Assembly: GCA_002455375.1 (NCBI GenBank)
Contig: DKKR01000079.1
Location: 16,635-56,097 of the forward strand
Direction: 5' to 3'
Length of the DNA stretch: 39,463 bases
Source: Bacteroidetes bacterium UBA6661
GTDB lineage: Bacteria; Bacteroidota; Bacteroidia; AKYH767-A; OLB10
A model generated the notes under the pieces. The model did not search any database and was not told where the DNA came from. It worked only from the letters and a program-made list of their open reading frames with translations. Positions 9,105-17,667 of this stretch are shown here, piece by piece; position 1 is the first letter of the stretch, and each line of letters begins with the position of its first letter. The translations under genes were made by a program, and so were the position numbers.

Positions 9105-10342
9105 TGCTCAGTTAAAGGTTTAAGTAGTGCCTGAAGCAACATTAATCCCTGCATTTCATACCCCGAACGGTTCAAGTGAATTCGTCTGGCATCACTCATT
9201 TTACTTTTTGCAAAACGAAGCATACTTCCCTTACCACCTGAGTACTCATAAAGATCAAAAAAAGCTATTTTATTTTCTATACAATACTTCTGAAGGAGAT
9301 TTCTGATTGCAATTACATTTGGATTAGGTACGTATACACCACGTCTGATACGTTTGCACGACTCAGGTGGTGAAGTAATCAAAATTGAAGCTGATGGTGA
9401 AACATTCCTGAGTTTGGTAATAAATGAATCAACTGTCTGAATAAATATTATTCCATCAAAATTCTTTGCAAAAGCCTCGTTAGTGCCAAATGAAAGAATA
9501 TACAGGTCAGCATCCAGTGTTTTTACTTGTTCAAAGAACAATGGTTGTCTGAGAAAGCTATTGTACTCTGCACCATTTACACCAATAGTATGATAGATAA
9601 CACCGGAGCTATCATTCAAAAGATTTAAACCAAATAATGTAAAAGCAGTATCTGAATTGATTTTAATTTTACAATTAGTTAAATAATTAGAAAATCTGAA
9701 CTCATTAATTTCTGCTGAAAGTTTTATTGGGTTTACTGTTTCCATTATTTCAGAACTATCACTTGCAGTCATGACAGCACTGTCCGGTTTGTAAATTACC
9801 TGAACTTTATTAAATCTATAATCTATACCTTCATTATTTCGTAAACTAATTCCTACAGATGGATTACTGTCGTTAGTTGTTACTGAAAATCCGGTGATGC
9901 CCGTTGATAAAGAATCTTGAGTAACTACATTTCTATTTCCTTTCCAGTTATTCTGAGAAAAAGAAACATAATCATGTGGGCCATTAGAACGCGCAAGTCT
10001 ATAAGGAAAAACAACTCCTCTACCGGCATTACCATAGCGTTGTTGTAGTCCTCTGCGTACCATGCCGGAAAAATATCCAGCTTGCAAATGAGAGTCGCCT
10101 ATATGCACTATACTAATTTTCTTTCCGGCAGTTTTACTTTGTAACAATTTGCTGTAAAAATTCTTCAATGCTTCCTGATGTTCAATATGCGCTGCATCAG
10201 GATTGAGGAATTTTAATAAAGACATTTTATACGCAACAAACTTTTCATATTGCAACACAGGCATTATAGTATCGGATTCGCTTTGTGCATGACACCTTGT
10301 ACAATATATTAATAAAGATAAAATTAAAATTATTCTCTTCAT
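9101..10342 (-). CDS. SGNH/GDSL-fold exported protein, second of the pair
   Basis: This 413-residue protein has an N-terminal signal sequence (MKRIILILSLLIYCTRCHAQ) and is probably periplasmic. Block I of the SGNH fold is seen at residues 82-85 (GDSH, nucleophile Ser84), and a GxN block appears as SFGTNEAF around 280. The C-terminal His is His389 in RRIHLNRSGY. The usual DxxH spacing is not met: Arg386 stands where Asp is expected, and the nearest Asp is at 384. It may be an acetyltransferase or esterase partner of the MBOAT protein, in the way PatB or AlgJ/AlgX act. It overlaps the genes on both sides by 4 bp. Start is ATG at 10342. Confidence 0.82.
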   Translation of the reverse strand: MKRIILILSLLIYCTRCHAQSESDTIMPVLQYEKFVAYKMSLLKFLNPDAAHIEHQEALKNFYSKLLQSKTAGKKISIVHIGDSHLQAGYFSGMVRRGLQQRYGNAGRGVVFPYRLARSNGPHDYVSFSQNNWKGNRNVVTQDSLSTGITGFSVTTNDSNPSVGISLRNNEGIDYRFNKVQVIYKPDSAVMTASDSSEIMETVNPIKLSAEINEFRFSNYLTNCKIKINSDTAFTLFGLNLLNDSSGVIYHTIGVNGAEYNSFLRQPLFFEQVKTLDADLYILSFGTNEAFAKNFDGIIFIQTVDSFITKLRNVSPSASILITSPPESCKRIRRGVYVPNPNVIAIRNLLQKYCIENKIAFFDLYEYSGGKGSMLRFAKSKMSDARRIHLNRSGYEMQGLMLLQALLKPLTEQ

Positions 10343-11736
10343 TGTTTTACATAAGGATTAATCATTGTATCTTTTTTCACGTCCATAACTTCCACAGTTT
10401 TACTATATCTATCGTAGCTTTTCACAATATCATCAAACAACATTCCGGCAATTTTTCTTCCTCCTGCAAAATTAGGGTGTGTGTAATCTAAATTTGCTAA
10501 TCGTGGATTACCCTCTGCCCAACCCACCATACTGTTATAACCACCCATTGCTTCATATAAATTATAAAAAGCCACACCACTTCTTTGTGCAATGCGTTTT
10601 TGTAATTCAACAAAAATTGGAATGTCAGGCTCGGTTTCATAACCATCTTCTGCACGATAGCTTTTATCTCCTACACTCATAATTAATATTGATGCTTCAG
10701 GAAATGCTTCTTTAATGTAGTTTAATGTTTTCTGAAATGATGATGCATACCAACTGTAATCTTTTACATCATGTGCAACAACATTTAATCCATAACTTAG
10801 AATTATCAGTTTGTAATTCTCTTTTGTCGCAAGAGTTTGTAATTCTCCAAAAGGAATATTTGAAAGAGGAATGCCTGAATTTCCTCGAAATGAAAAATTA
10901 TCTACATAAACGCCATTGCCATTGTCGAAGTAGAGTCCATGAACTTCACAACCGGGTTTTTCAAAAGTTAATTTTACTTCTTTTATAGGCTTGTCTTTAA
11001 CCAATTCAATTTCTTTAAATCCGTTAATACTATCAGTTGGAAAAATATGAGCAGTGTCATCATTCAGAATAAAACTTGCTGATGGGCACTGACGACAAAT
11101 CATTTTTACTTCTGAATAAATCGGATAAAATCTGCTTGCATTGTAATGAACCCAACTACCGTCTGACGAAACAAAGCTGTATCCTCCTATTCCCAGTTTA
11201 TAATTCTGTTTTGGTTTTTTCATAAAACTATAAACCTCCCAGTCGTCAGAAAAGGTTTGTTTTATTGTTTGCCTGAATTGTGCCACCGGTGAAGTAACAG
11301 GAACAAAGCCAACACCACTACCACCAAATTTTTTCTGTATCAACTTTCGGAAATCCTGCGTTACCAAATCACCTTCAATCATCGAATCACCAAACCATGC
11401 AATCCTGATTTTTTCATTCTTATTTGCATGATTGTGTAATGCTTCAAAGAACTTAGTTAAATCAAGTTCGCCCACCTTATAATTTATTTTAATTGCAGTC
11501 GCTCTAACTGTGTCTGTTACTATCTGTTTAACAGTATCATTTTTAAAAAAAACTGAATCATTTACAATCGCTAAATCTTGTGATTTTTCCTTCTTATTTT
11601 CTTTCTGAATAATATCACTATAGAGGTTAATAGTTTTACTCCCTGTGAATTTTTTTGGCAATAACGATATTACAGTTAATATGATTACCAGAAAAAACAG
11701 AATTTTTACAGGCTCGTTATTGCGGAAATTTTTCAC
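10339..11736 (-). CDS. SGNH/GDSL-fold membrane-anchored protein, first of the pair
   Basis: The protein has 465 residues, with one N-terminal membrane segment (about 10-26) and a low-complexity linker before the SGNH domain, so the domain should face the periplasm. Block I is WFGDSMIEGD with nucleophile Ser118, a GxN block appears as SYGLNV, and the catalytic pair is the canonical DxxH (Asp417, His420 in LDYTHPNF). This is a complete SGNH triad, unlike that of the next gene. It likely transfers or removes acyl groups on an envelope glycan together with the MBOAT protein. The start codon is GTG at 11736, 15 bp after the GH73-like gene. Its 3' end overlaps the following SGNH gene by 4 bp. Confidence 0.82.
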   Translation of the reverse strand: MKNFRNNEPVKILFFLVIILTVISLLPKKFTGSKTINLYSDIIQKENKKEKSQDLAIVNDSVFFKNDTVKQIVTDTVRATAIKINYKVGELDLTKFFEALHNHANKNEKIRIAWFGDSMIEGDLVTQDFRKLIQKKFGGSGVGFVPVTSPVAQFRQTIKQTFSDDWEVYSFMKKPKQNYKLGIGGYSFVSSDGSWVHYNASRFYPIYSEVKMICRQCPSASFILNDDTAHIFPTDSINGFKEIELVKDKPIKEVKLTFEKPGCEVHGLYFDNGNGVYVDNFSFRGNSGIPLSNIPFGELQTLATKENYKLIILSYGLNVVAHDVKDYSWYASSFQKTLNYIKEAFPEASILIMSVGDKSYRAEDGYETEPDIPIFVELQKRIAQRSGVAFYNLYEAMGGYNSMVGWAEGNPRLANLDYTHPNFAGGRKIAGMLFDDIVKSYDRYSKTVEVMDVKKDTMINPYVKQ

Positions 11737-11751
11737 AGCTTATGATTGACT

Positions 11752-12228
11752 TTACTGAGCAGTTCGTGGTTTAACCTGTTTTAAAACCTTAATGTAGTGT
11801 GGAGATCGCGCATACCTTATTCGTTTTAGAAAATCATAATAGTTTTCTGACTGGTTGGTATAAAATTTATCCTGCCACTTTTTATAATAGTCAACACTTG
11901 CTTGCCATTTGGCAAAACTCATATAGCGCTTGGTAAATCGAAATGCAAACAAATTATTTTTATCCATAAGGAGTTTGGCTTTGAAGTGTCCTGTTTCAAG
12001 TAAAGCTTGTTTCAATACTATATCAGAATTTAAAACCCCAATACTATCCATATAACTTTTAACATCATCAACATTTACTCTCGGCTGCTTATAATACTTC
12101 TCCTTTCTATGTTTATTGACAACAACTTTCGCAGAGTCAGAAAAAGCAAACAGATTATCGCTATTAAATATTAAAGCAATCAAAAAAAGAAAAGTGTATT
12201 GTCTAACCAATCTGAAAGAAGACTTCAT
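11752..12228 (-). CDS. Glucosaminidase-domain (GH73-like) exported protein
   Basis: This short exported protein (158 residues) has a signal sequence in residues 1-29. Residues 55-155 resemble the glucosaminidase domain of FlgJ/GH73 enzymes, which cleave the peptidoglycan glycan backbone. The candidate catalytic Glu78 is in QALLETGHF, followed by the family NNLFAFR segment and a C-terminal YARSPHYI stretch. It is first in a four-gene operon with two SGNH proteins and an MBOAT acyltransferase, so its product probably acts on the same envelope polymer. A TAATTTTG sequence (12241-12234, minus strand) ends five bases before the ATG. If it is used as a -7 box the transcript would be nearly leaderless. 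Confidence 0.8.
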   Translation of the reverse strand: MKSSFRLVRQYTFLFLIALIFNSDNLFAFSDSAKVVVNKHRKEKYYKQPRVNVDDVKSYMDSIGVLNSDIVLKQALLETGHFKAKLLMDKNNLFAFRFTKRYMSFAKWQASVDYYKKWQDKFYTNQSENYYDFLKRIRYARSPHYIKVLKQVKPRTAQ

Positions 12229-12308
12229 TGTTGCAAAATTATCAATTTAAACATGTTTAATAACCGAATTTAGGCCCTAAGTACCAACTATGAAAAAGTA
12301 ATTAAAAG

Positions 12309-12347
12309 CAGATGAGCCACTTTACAAATTGCAAAGTGGCTCATCTG
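12309..12347 (-). terminator. Perfect 15-bp hairpin terminator of the act-cox operon
   Basis: The left arm 12309-12323 (cagatgagccacttt) pairs without mismatch with 12333-12347 around a 9-nt loop. On the minus strand it comes 19 bp after the coxA stop and is followed by a T-rich tail (CTTTTAATTACTTTTTC). It separates the respiratory operon from the GH73-led operon. Confidence 0.85.
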
Positions 12348-12366
12348 AAATAATTATTAATTCACA

Positions 12367-14187
12367 TTACTCTTCACCCGGAAGGTTAGAGTTTTTTGTT
12401 TGAGAATACGGAACTGTTTGTGGAATATAATCATCATCTGCTCCAGGTTTGCTATAGTCATAAGGCCAACGATATACTGTTGGTATAGGACCATTCCAAT
12501 TTCCATGAATACCGGGACCTGCCGGAGATGTCCACTCAAGTGTATTACTATGCCATGGATTTTGTGGGGCTTTCTTTCCTTTGAATATTGAATAAACAAA
12601 ATTGAAAAGGAAAATCACTTGTGCAATTGCTGCAAGAAAAGCAAATACAGTTATTAAGGTATTAATATTTAAAAACACATCAAAGCCTTCGTAAGCAGAA
12701 TTGGAATAATATCTTCTTGGCACACCGCCCAAACCAATAAAGTGCATTGGGAAAAACACGCCATAAACTGCAATTAGTGTTAACCAGAAATGCACATAAC
12801 CTAACGTCTTATTCATCATGCGTCCAAACATGCGGGGAAACCAATGATAAACTCCTGCTAACATACCAAATATTGCAGAGGCACCCATTACAACGTGGAA
12901 GTGAGCAACTACAAAGTATGTATCATGAACGTTGATGTCTAATGCAGAATCACCAAGGATAATTCCGGTCAATCCACCAGAAATGAATAACGACACCAAT
13001 CCAATTGCAAAACACATGGCCGGTGTGAGTTGTATTTTTGCTCTCCATAAAGTAGCCAGATAATTAAACACTTTAACCGCTGAAGGAATTGCAACAAGTA
13101 ACGTAGTAAATGTAAACACCGCTCCAAGAAAAGGATTCATACCTGTTACAAACATGTGATGTCCCCAAACAATACATGATAAAAATGCAATTGCCATTAA
13201 TGAACCAACCATGGCTTTATATCCAAATATTGGTTTACGTCCCATGGTTGACAACACTTCAGATGTCAAACCAAATGCTGGAAGAATGATAATATATACC
13301 TCAGGGTGACCTAAGAACCAGAACAAGTGCTCATAAAGCACAGGGCTTCCACCTGATTGTGGCAATGCTACGCCACCAATAAAAATATCTGAAAGATAAA
13401 AACTTGTTCCAAAACTTCTGTCGAATACCAGAAGTAATGCTGCGGCAAAAAGAACCGGGAATGTCAATACACCAAGAATTGCAGTAATAAAGAATGCCCA
13501 AACAGTTAAAGGAAGTCTGGTCATGCTCATTCCTTTTGTGCGAAGATTGATAACAGTACAGATATAATTAATACCTCCAAGTAACGACTGAATAATAAAG
13601 AACACCATACTCACCAACCACAGCGTCATACCAAGTCCTGAACCCGGCATAGCTTGCGGTAATGCACTTAACGGTGGATATACTGTCCATCCTCCTGCTG
13701 CTGGACCTGTTTCAATATAAACTGAGTATGTCATCACTGCACATGAAAGGAAGAAAAACCAGAAGCTTAACATATTTAAAAAACCCGATGCCATATCACG
13801 TGCACCAACTTGTAATGGAATAAGCAAGTTACTGAAAGTTCCGCTCAATCCACCTGTCAATACAAAGAACACCATGATGGTTCCGTGGATAGTTACAAGT
13901 GCCATATAAAATCCGGGATCCAATCTGCCACCTTTACCCCATTTTCCAATCAGACTTTCCAGAAAAGCAAATTTTGTTTCAGGAAATCCTAATTGCAAAC
14001 GAAAAATTAAAGACATATACATTCCGAAGAATGCCATGATAATTGCCGTAATTAAATATTGCTTAGCAATGGTTTTATGATCCTGACTGAAAATATACTT
14101 TGTCAGAAATGTTTCGTGATGATCGTGCTCATGTGTGTGATCATCGTGATGCTCTACTGCAACATCTGCTGTTTGTTTTACTTCCAT
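12367..14187 (-). CDS. coxA: Cytochrome c oxidase subunit I (aa3 type)
   Basis: This is the catalytic subunit of the proton-pumping aa3 oxidase (606 residues, twelve or more helices), reducing oxygen to water at the heme a3-CuB centre. The heme a ligands are His101 (TIHGTIMVFF) and His431. Heme a3 is bound by His429 (VAHFHVVMG). CuB is bound by His294, His343 and His344 (HPEVY and WGHHMF). The cross-linked Tyr298 and the Glu296 of the D-channel are present, with Asp131 at the entry (GARDM). Residues 13-24 form a His/Asp-rich stretch before the first helix. It is the last gene of the act-cox operon, 51 bp after coxB. No subunit III gene is in the window. Confidence 0.96.
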   Translation of the reverse strand: MEVKQTADVAVEHHDDHTHEHDHHETFLTKYIFSQDHKTIAKQYLITAIIMAFFGMYMSLIFRLQLGFPETKFAFLESLIGKWGKGGRLDPGFYMALVTIHGTIMVFFVLTGGLSGTFSNLLIPLQVGARDMASGFLNMLSFWFFFLSCAVMTYSVYIETGPAAGGWTVYPPLSALPQAMPGSGLGMTLWLVSMVFFIIQSLLGGINYICTVINLRTKGMSMTRLPLTVWAFFITAILGVLTFPVLFAAALLLVFDRSFGTSFYLSDIFIGGVALPQSGGSPVLYEHLFWFLGHPEVYIIILPAFGLTSEVLSTMGRKPIFGYKAMVGSLMAIAFLSCIVWGHHMFVTGMNPFLGAVFTFTTLLVAIPSAVKVFNYLATLWRAKIQLTPAMCFAIGLVSLFISGGLTGIILGDSALDINVHDTYFVVAHFHVVMGASAIFGMLAGVYHWFPRMFGRMMNKTLGYVHFWLTLIAVYGVFFPMHFIGLGGVPRRYYSNSAYEGFDVFLNINTLITVFAFLAAIAQVIFLFNFVYSIFKGKKAPQNPWHSNTLEWTSPAGPGIHGNWNGPIPTVYRWPYDYSKPGADDDYIPQTVPYSQTKNSNLPGEE

Positions 14188-14238
14188 TGTAATTTTATTC
14201 TTAGCCTAAATTATATCGAACAAAAGAAAATATCAAAT

Positions 14239-15264
14239 TTAAATTGAATTACTGCCATTTGCAGTACTATTTAATGTACTCACCGGAGGTGCTGCTTTCA
14301 CTTCAGAAGCTTTTTTCTGTGATTTCAACCATGCTTTAAAATCTGCAGGTGTGTCAACTACTACTTTCATTTTCATTGTGTAATGTGCTACACCACAAAT
14401 TTTGTTACAAAGCAATACATAGTCAAATTTATCATTACCGGTAATCTTGCGCATTTCAGCTGTGGTAATTGTTGGTTTAAATGAGAAAAATGTATTCATA
14501 CCCGGAACCAAGTTCATTTGTGCTCTGAAGTGAGGAAAATATGCGCTGTGAATTACATCACGGGCATTGAATTGAAATTTTAACTCTTGACCAAGAGGAA
14601 TATGCATTTCATTTCCTGTTGTATATATATCGTCTTTTACTGCCGGATCACTTGCATCTAAACCTAATGGATTATCATCAGTAATGAGTTTATAGTTGGA
14701 TTTTCCCAGTATATTATCCGGTCCACTATAACGGGTAATCCATGCAAACTGATAGCCATAAACCTGAACATTCATACTGTTTTCTTTTTCAGAAAATATG
14801 CCATTCCATTGTTTCAGACCGGTAATGATTAAGGTAGTTAATACAATTGTTGGAACAATTGTCCAGATTAATTCCAGTTTATAATTTTCAGGATAAAAGT
14901 ACGCTTCATGTTTTTTATTGTCACGATACTTGTATGAAAAGTAAAATAGGGCTATCTGTGTAATAAAGAATACAACACCAATGATTGCCCAATTAATATT
15001 TAAAAGTTTATCCAATCCAACACCATGTTCAGAAGCAGACACAGGAAGCAGGTGTTTGGAGTAGTCTATGGTCATATAAATAAATAAACCCAGACCTAAT
15101 ACCATAAATACAATAAATCCGAATCCATTGGAATTATTGTGCCTAACCTGTTCTTCTTGAGAGTCGCTGCTACCGGTTAGTTCAGAGGATAATTGTACAA
15201 TAGTCATTAGTCTGGCTAATACAATAATGCCTAGCAGAATAGTTATTGTGATTAAAAGTGTCAT
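14239..15264 (-). CDS. coxB: Cytochrome c oxidase subunit II (CuA-binding)
   Basis: Subunit II receives electrons at the binuclear CuA site and passes them to subunit I. The CuA ligands are His239 (VIHSAYFP), Cys286, Cys290, His294 and Met297 (CNKICGVAHYTM). Position 288 is Lys, where many oxidases have a Glu that bridges CuA and Mg. There is no CxxCH, so this is not a caa3-type fusion, and electrons must come from separate or ActA-linked heme domains. The N-terminus has two extra hydrophobic helices (about 2-19 and 49-66) before the usual pair (92-110, 133-150), giving 341 residues. It lies between actF (41 bp gap) and coxA in one operon. Confidence 0.95.
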   Translation of the reverse strand: MTLLITITILLGIIVLARLMTIVQLSSELTGSSDSQEEQVRHNNSNGFGFIVFMVLGLGLFIYMTIDYSKHLLPVSASEHGVGLDKLLNINWAIIGVVFFITQIALFYFSYKYRDNKKHEAYFYPENYKLELIWTIVPTIVLTTLIITGLKQWNGIFSEKENSMNVQVYGYQFAWITRYSGPDNILGKSNYKLITDDNPLGLDASDPAVKDDIYTTGNEMHIPLGQELKFQFNARDVIHSAYFPHFRAQMNLVPGMNTFFSFKPTITTAEMRKITGNDKFDYVLLCNKICGVAHYTMKMKVVVDTPADFKAWLKSQKKASEVKAAPPVSTLNSTANGSNSI

Positions 15265-15304
15265 GTCTTGATATTACAGATTTGTGTTAAAGTCTTTAAT
15301 TAAA

Positions 15305-16507
15305 TTACAATATAAAATGCTCGCTCTCCTGTAGCATTGGATGTTTTTGAGGAAGGAGTGATAATTTGGTAAGTGCTGTAAATACAGTAAAGATAAACAT
15401 GCCAATAAACCCTATGGTTGTTCCTATTTCCAATACTCCTATTGTACCTTTTTCATGCATAATTCCGGGAACTACCATCAGATAGGTGTCAATCCAGTGA
15501 CCAATAAAAATTACAGAGCCTAATATTGCCAATAAACGTAATTTTCTTTTTGCATCACGAGTCATTAAAACTACAAATGGAAGAATAAAGTTAACTAAGA
15601 AATTGGTTACAAAAAGTGTTTTATAGTAATCTTGTCTTTCCATAAAATAGGTTACTTCTTCAGGAAGGTTAGCATACCAAATGAGCATGAACTGTGCAAA
15701 CCATAAATATGTCCAGAATATACTGAAGGCAAAAATAAACTTACCTACATCATGGAAGTGGTTTTCGTTTAAGTGATGCAGATATCCCTGACTGCGTAGA
15801 TAAACCATTATCAAAGCAATTACACCTAATGAACTCACAAAAATTCCTGAAAAAGTGTACCAGCCATATAATGTACTAAACCAATGTGAGTCTATTGACA
15901 TTACAAAATCCCAGGCAGAGGTAGATGATGTAACGGCAAAAAGTACAAGAAAAATAATGCTGAGTTTACGACTGCGGTTATGATGTTCTATTGCACCTGT
16001 TAAATCTTCTTTCATTGCATGCTTACGCAATAAAACTGCAAAACCATACCATATTACAAAGTAGGCTACCATTCGAATTAAAAAGAATGGAACATTAAGG
16101 TAGGCACTTTTTCCTGCTAAAATTTCATCATAGTCCGGATTGGGTTTTCCATCAGGCAAAGTTTCCATCACTAACTCATGGTGTGTCCAATGCCATATAT
16201 GATGACCGGCAGCAAAAAATAAAATGAGCATAATGACACCGCTAATCCACAGATATTGTGACATCGCCAATGGAATTCTAATGATGTAAACACTCCAACC
16301 TACTTCTGCTGCATATTGTACTGCATAAAAAAACAGCCCACCTAATGCTATGGTTAAAAAGTAAAAGTTGTTGTGCATGAGGTTTGCCCATGTCTGATCC
16401 GGATTGGTAGCAAAGCTTATTCCGATTGAAATTGCACCTATCGCCATGAGAATAAACGAAAGGGTTTTCAGCTTACTTGAAAAGGTATATGTGAGATTGT
16501 CCTGCAT
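15305..16507 (-). CDS. actF: Alternative complex III subunit ActF (quinone-binding-type membrane subunit)
   Basis: The protein has 400 residues and about ten transmembrane helices, and matches the second NrfD-like membrane subunit of alternative complex III. With ActC it forms the membrane body that oxidises quinol and may conduct protons. Identification rests on overall pattern and on position: it is sixth in an intact actA-F gene order, directly before coxB. Loops such as HHIWHWTHHELV (after helix 3) and FMERQDYYKT are typical of the family. Start is ATG at 16507, 28 bp after actE. Confidence 0.92.
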   Translation of the reverse strand: MQDNLTYTFSSKLKTLSFILMAIGAISIGISFATNPDQTWANLMHNNFYFLTIALGGLFFYAVQYAAEVGWSVYIIRIPLAMSQYLWISGVIMLILFFAAGHHIWHWTHHELVMETLPDGKPNPDYDEILAGKSAYLNVPFFLIRMVAYFVIWYGFAVLLRKHAMKEDLTGAIEHHNRSRKLSIIFLVLFAVTSSTSAWDFVMSIDSHWFSTLYGWYTFSGIFVSSLGVIALIMVYLRSQGYLHHLNENHFHDVGKFIFAFSIFWTYLWFAQFMLIWYANLPEEVTYFMERQDYYKTLFVTNFLVNFILPFVVLMTRDAKRKLRLLAILGSVIFIGHWIDTYLMVVPGIMHEKGTIGVLEIGTTIGFIGMFIFTVFTALTKLSLLPQKHPMLQESEHFIL

Positions 16508-16535
16508 AGTATTATCTTAAATAGGCTGCGTTATG

Positions 16536-17141
16536 TTATTTATTTTGTGCAGTAGCCGAACTATCAGCTACAACTGCGCCTGGTTCGTCTCCCTGTAAAT
16601 GATTAATATATAAAATAATTTTCCAACGATCGTCAGCACTTACCTGAGCTGCATGCGATCCCATAAGGTTTTTACCATAGGTAATAGAAAAAAACATTTT
16701 CCCATCAGGTAGGTCTTTAATTGCTGCACTTGTATAAGAAGGTACAGGAAATGGATCTCCTTTAATTTTAAGCCATCCTTTACCATCACCTTTTTCTCCA
16801 TGGCAGTGAATACAATAGGTATCAAATTCTGTTTTACCACGCTCCATATTTTCTACTGTAGGTTGAAAAGGGTTCTTCAACTCCAAGCCAGCAGCCTCAT
16901 ATCCTTCGTTAGTATTGGGATAGATAAAGTCAACGTACTGACCTCTTGCAACTGTTCCGGCAACGGGTGCTAATGCAGAAACACTATCTTTTGTGATGTG
17001 TGATGGAGAATAAGCTACCACTGCTGGAGTACGATACATATCAGGCATATACTCCAAACCGGGTGATTGTTTATCACCACAGGCACCAAGCAATAGCATA
17101 CTGCTAACAATTACACTTAAATATTGGTATGTTTTTTTCAT
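16536..17141 (-). CDS. actE: Alternative complex III subunit ActE, monoheme cytochrome c lipoprotein
   Basis: This is a periplasmic monoheme cytochrome c of 201 residues. The lipoprotein signal ends in LLGAC with Cys21 as the lipidation site. Heme is bound by CIHCH at residues 110-114, and Met160 in GKNLMGSH is the probable sixth ligand. In alternative complex III this subunit lies at the exit side of the electron path and may hand electrons to the oxidase encoded just downstream. It lies between actD (13 bp) and actF (28 bp) in the operon. Confidence 0.94.
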   Translation of the reverse strand: MKKTYQYLSVIVSSMLLLGACGDKQSPGLEYMPDMYRTPAVVAYSPSHITKDSVSALAPVAGTVARGQYVDFIYPNTNEGYEAAGLELKNPFQPTVENMERGKTEFDTYCIHCHGEKGDGKGWLKIKGDPFPVPSYTSAAIKDLPDGKMFFSITYGKNLMGSHAAQVSADDRWKIILYINHLQGDEPGAVVADSSATAQNK

Positions 17142-17154
17142 CCGTTTAAATTCT

Positions 17155-17667
17155 TTATGATCTTATTTCCACTGCACCCACTTGTTTCAGTGATTCGCGA
17201 ATTGCAGTTTCATCACTTACTTTTCCTTCAACAGTTAATACAAAATGATCGTCATGCATTCTATCATGAATAACATTTGGAGTAACGCCAGGTAATAATC
17301 TACTTCGCAGGTAAAAAGTAATCACCATGCCATGTGCTGCACATAAAACTGTAAACTCGAAAGTTATGGGAATAAATGCAGGAATATTTTTATATAAGTT
17401 CCAACTTGGTTTACCACCAATATCCATTGGCCAATCCCAAATATTCATGTACCACATCATTAAAAGTGCTAAACATGTTCCGGTTGCACCATATAAAAAT
17501 GAAGCAATGGAAATTCTTGTGCGTTTAAGACCTAAGGCACCATCAAGACCATGTACAGGAAAAGGCGAATAGGCATTGGTACATTTAATACCTTTTGACT
17601 TTAGTTCTTTAATGGCATTTAAAAGAACTTCGTCATCATTAAAAATGCCATGCAATTGTTTAGTCAT
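17155..17667 (-). CDS. actD: Alternative complex III subunit ActD (DUF3341)
   Basis: DUF3341 protein of 170 residues with two transmembrane helices (about 52-72 and 98-118) flanked by soluble segments. The N-terminal stretch (GIFNDDEVLLNAIKELKSKG) and the SPFPVHGLD segment are typical of ActD. It is a structural membrane subunit of alternative complex III with no cofactor of its own. Its start overlaps the end of actC by 8 bp, which suggests coupled translation. Confidence 0.94.
   Translation of the reverse strand: MTKQLHGIFNDDEVLLNAIKELKSKGIKCTNAYSPFPVHGLDGALGLKRTRISIASFLYGATGTCLALLMMWYMNIWDWPMDIGGKPSWNLYKNIPAFIPITFEFTVLCAAHGMVITFYLRSRLLPGVTPNVIHDRMHDDHFVLTVEGKVSDETAIRESLKQVGAVEIRS

Noticed and set aside
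2359..12228. Genomic island or recent transfer signs
   Set aside because: No integrase, transposase, tRNA or direct-repeat boundary is seen, and base use looks like that of the neighbouring genes.
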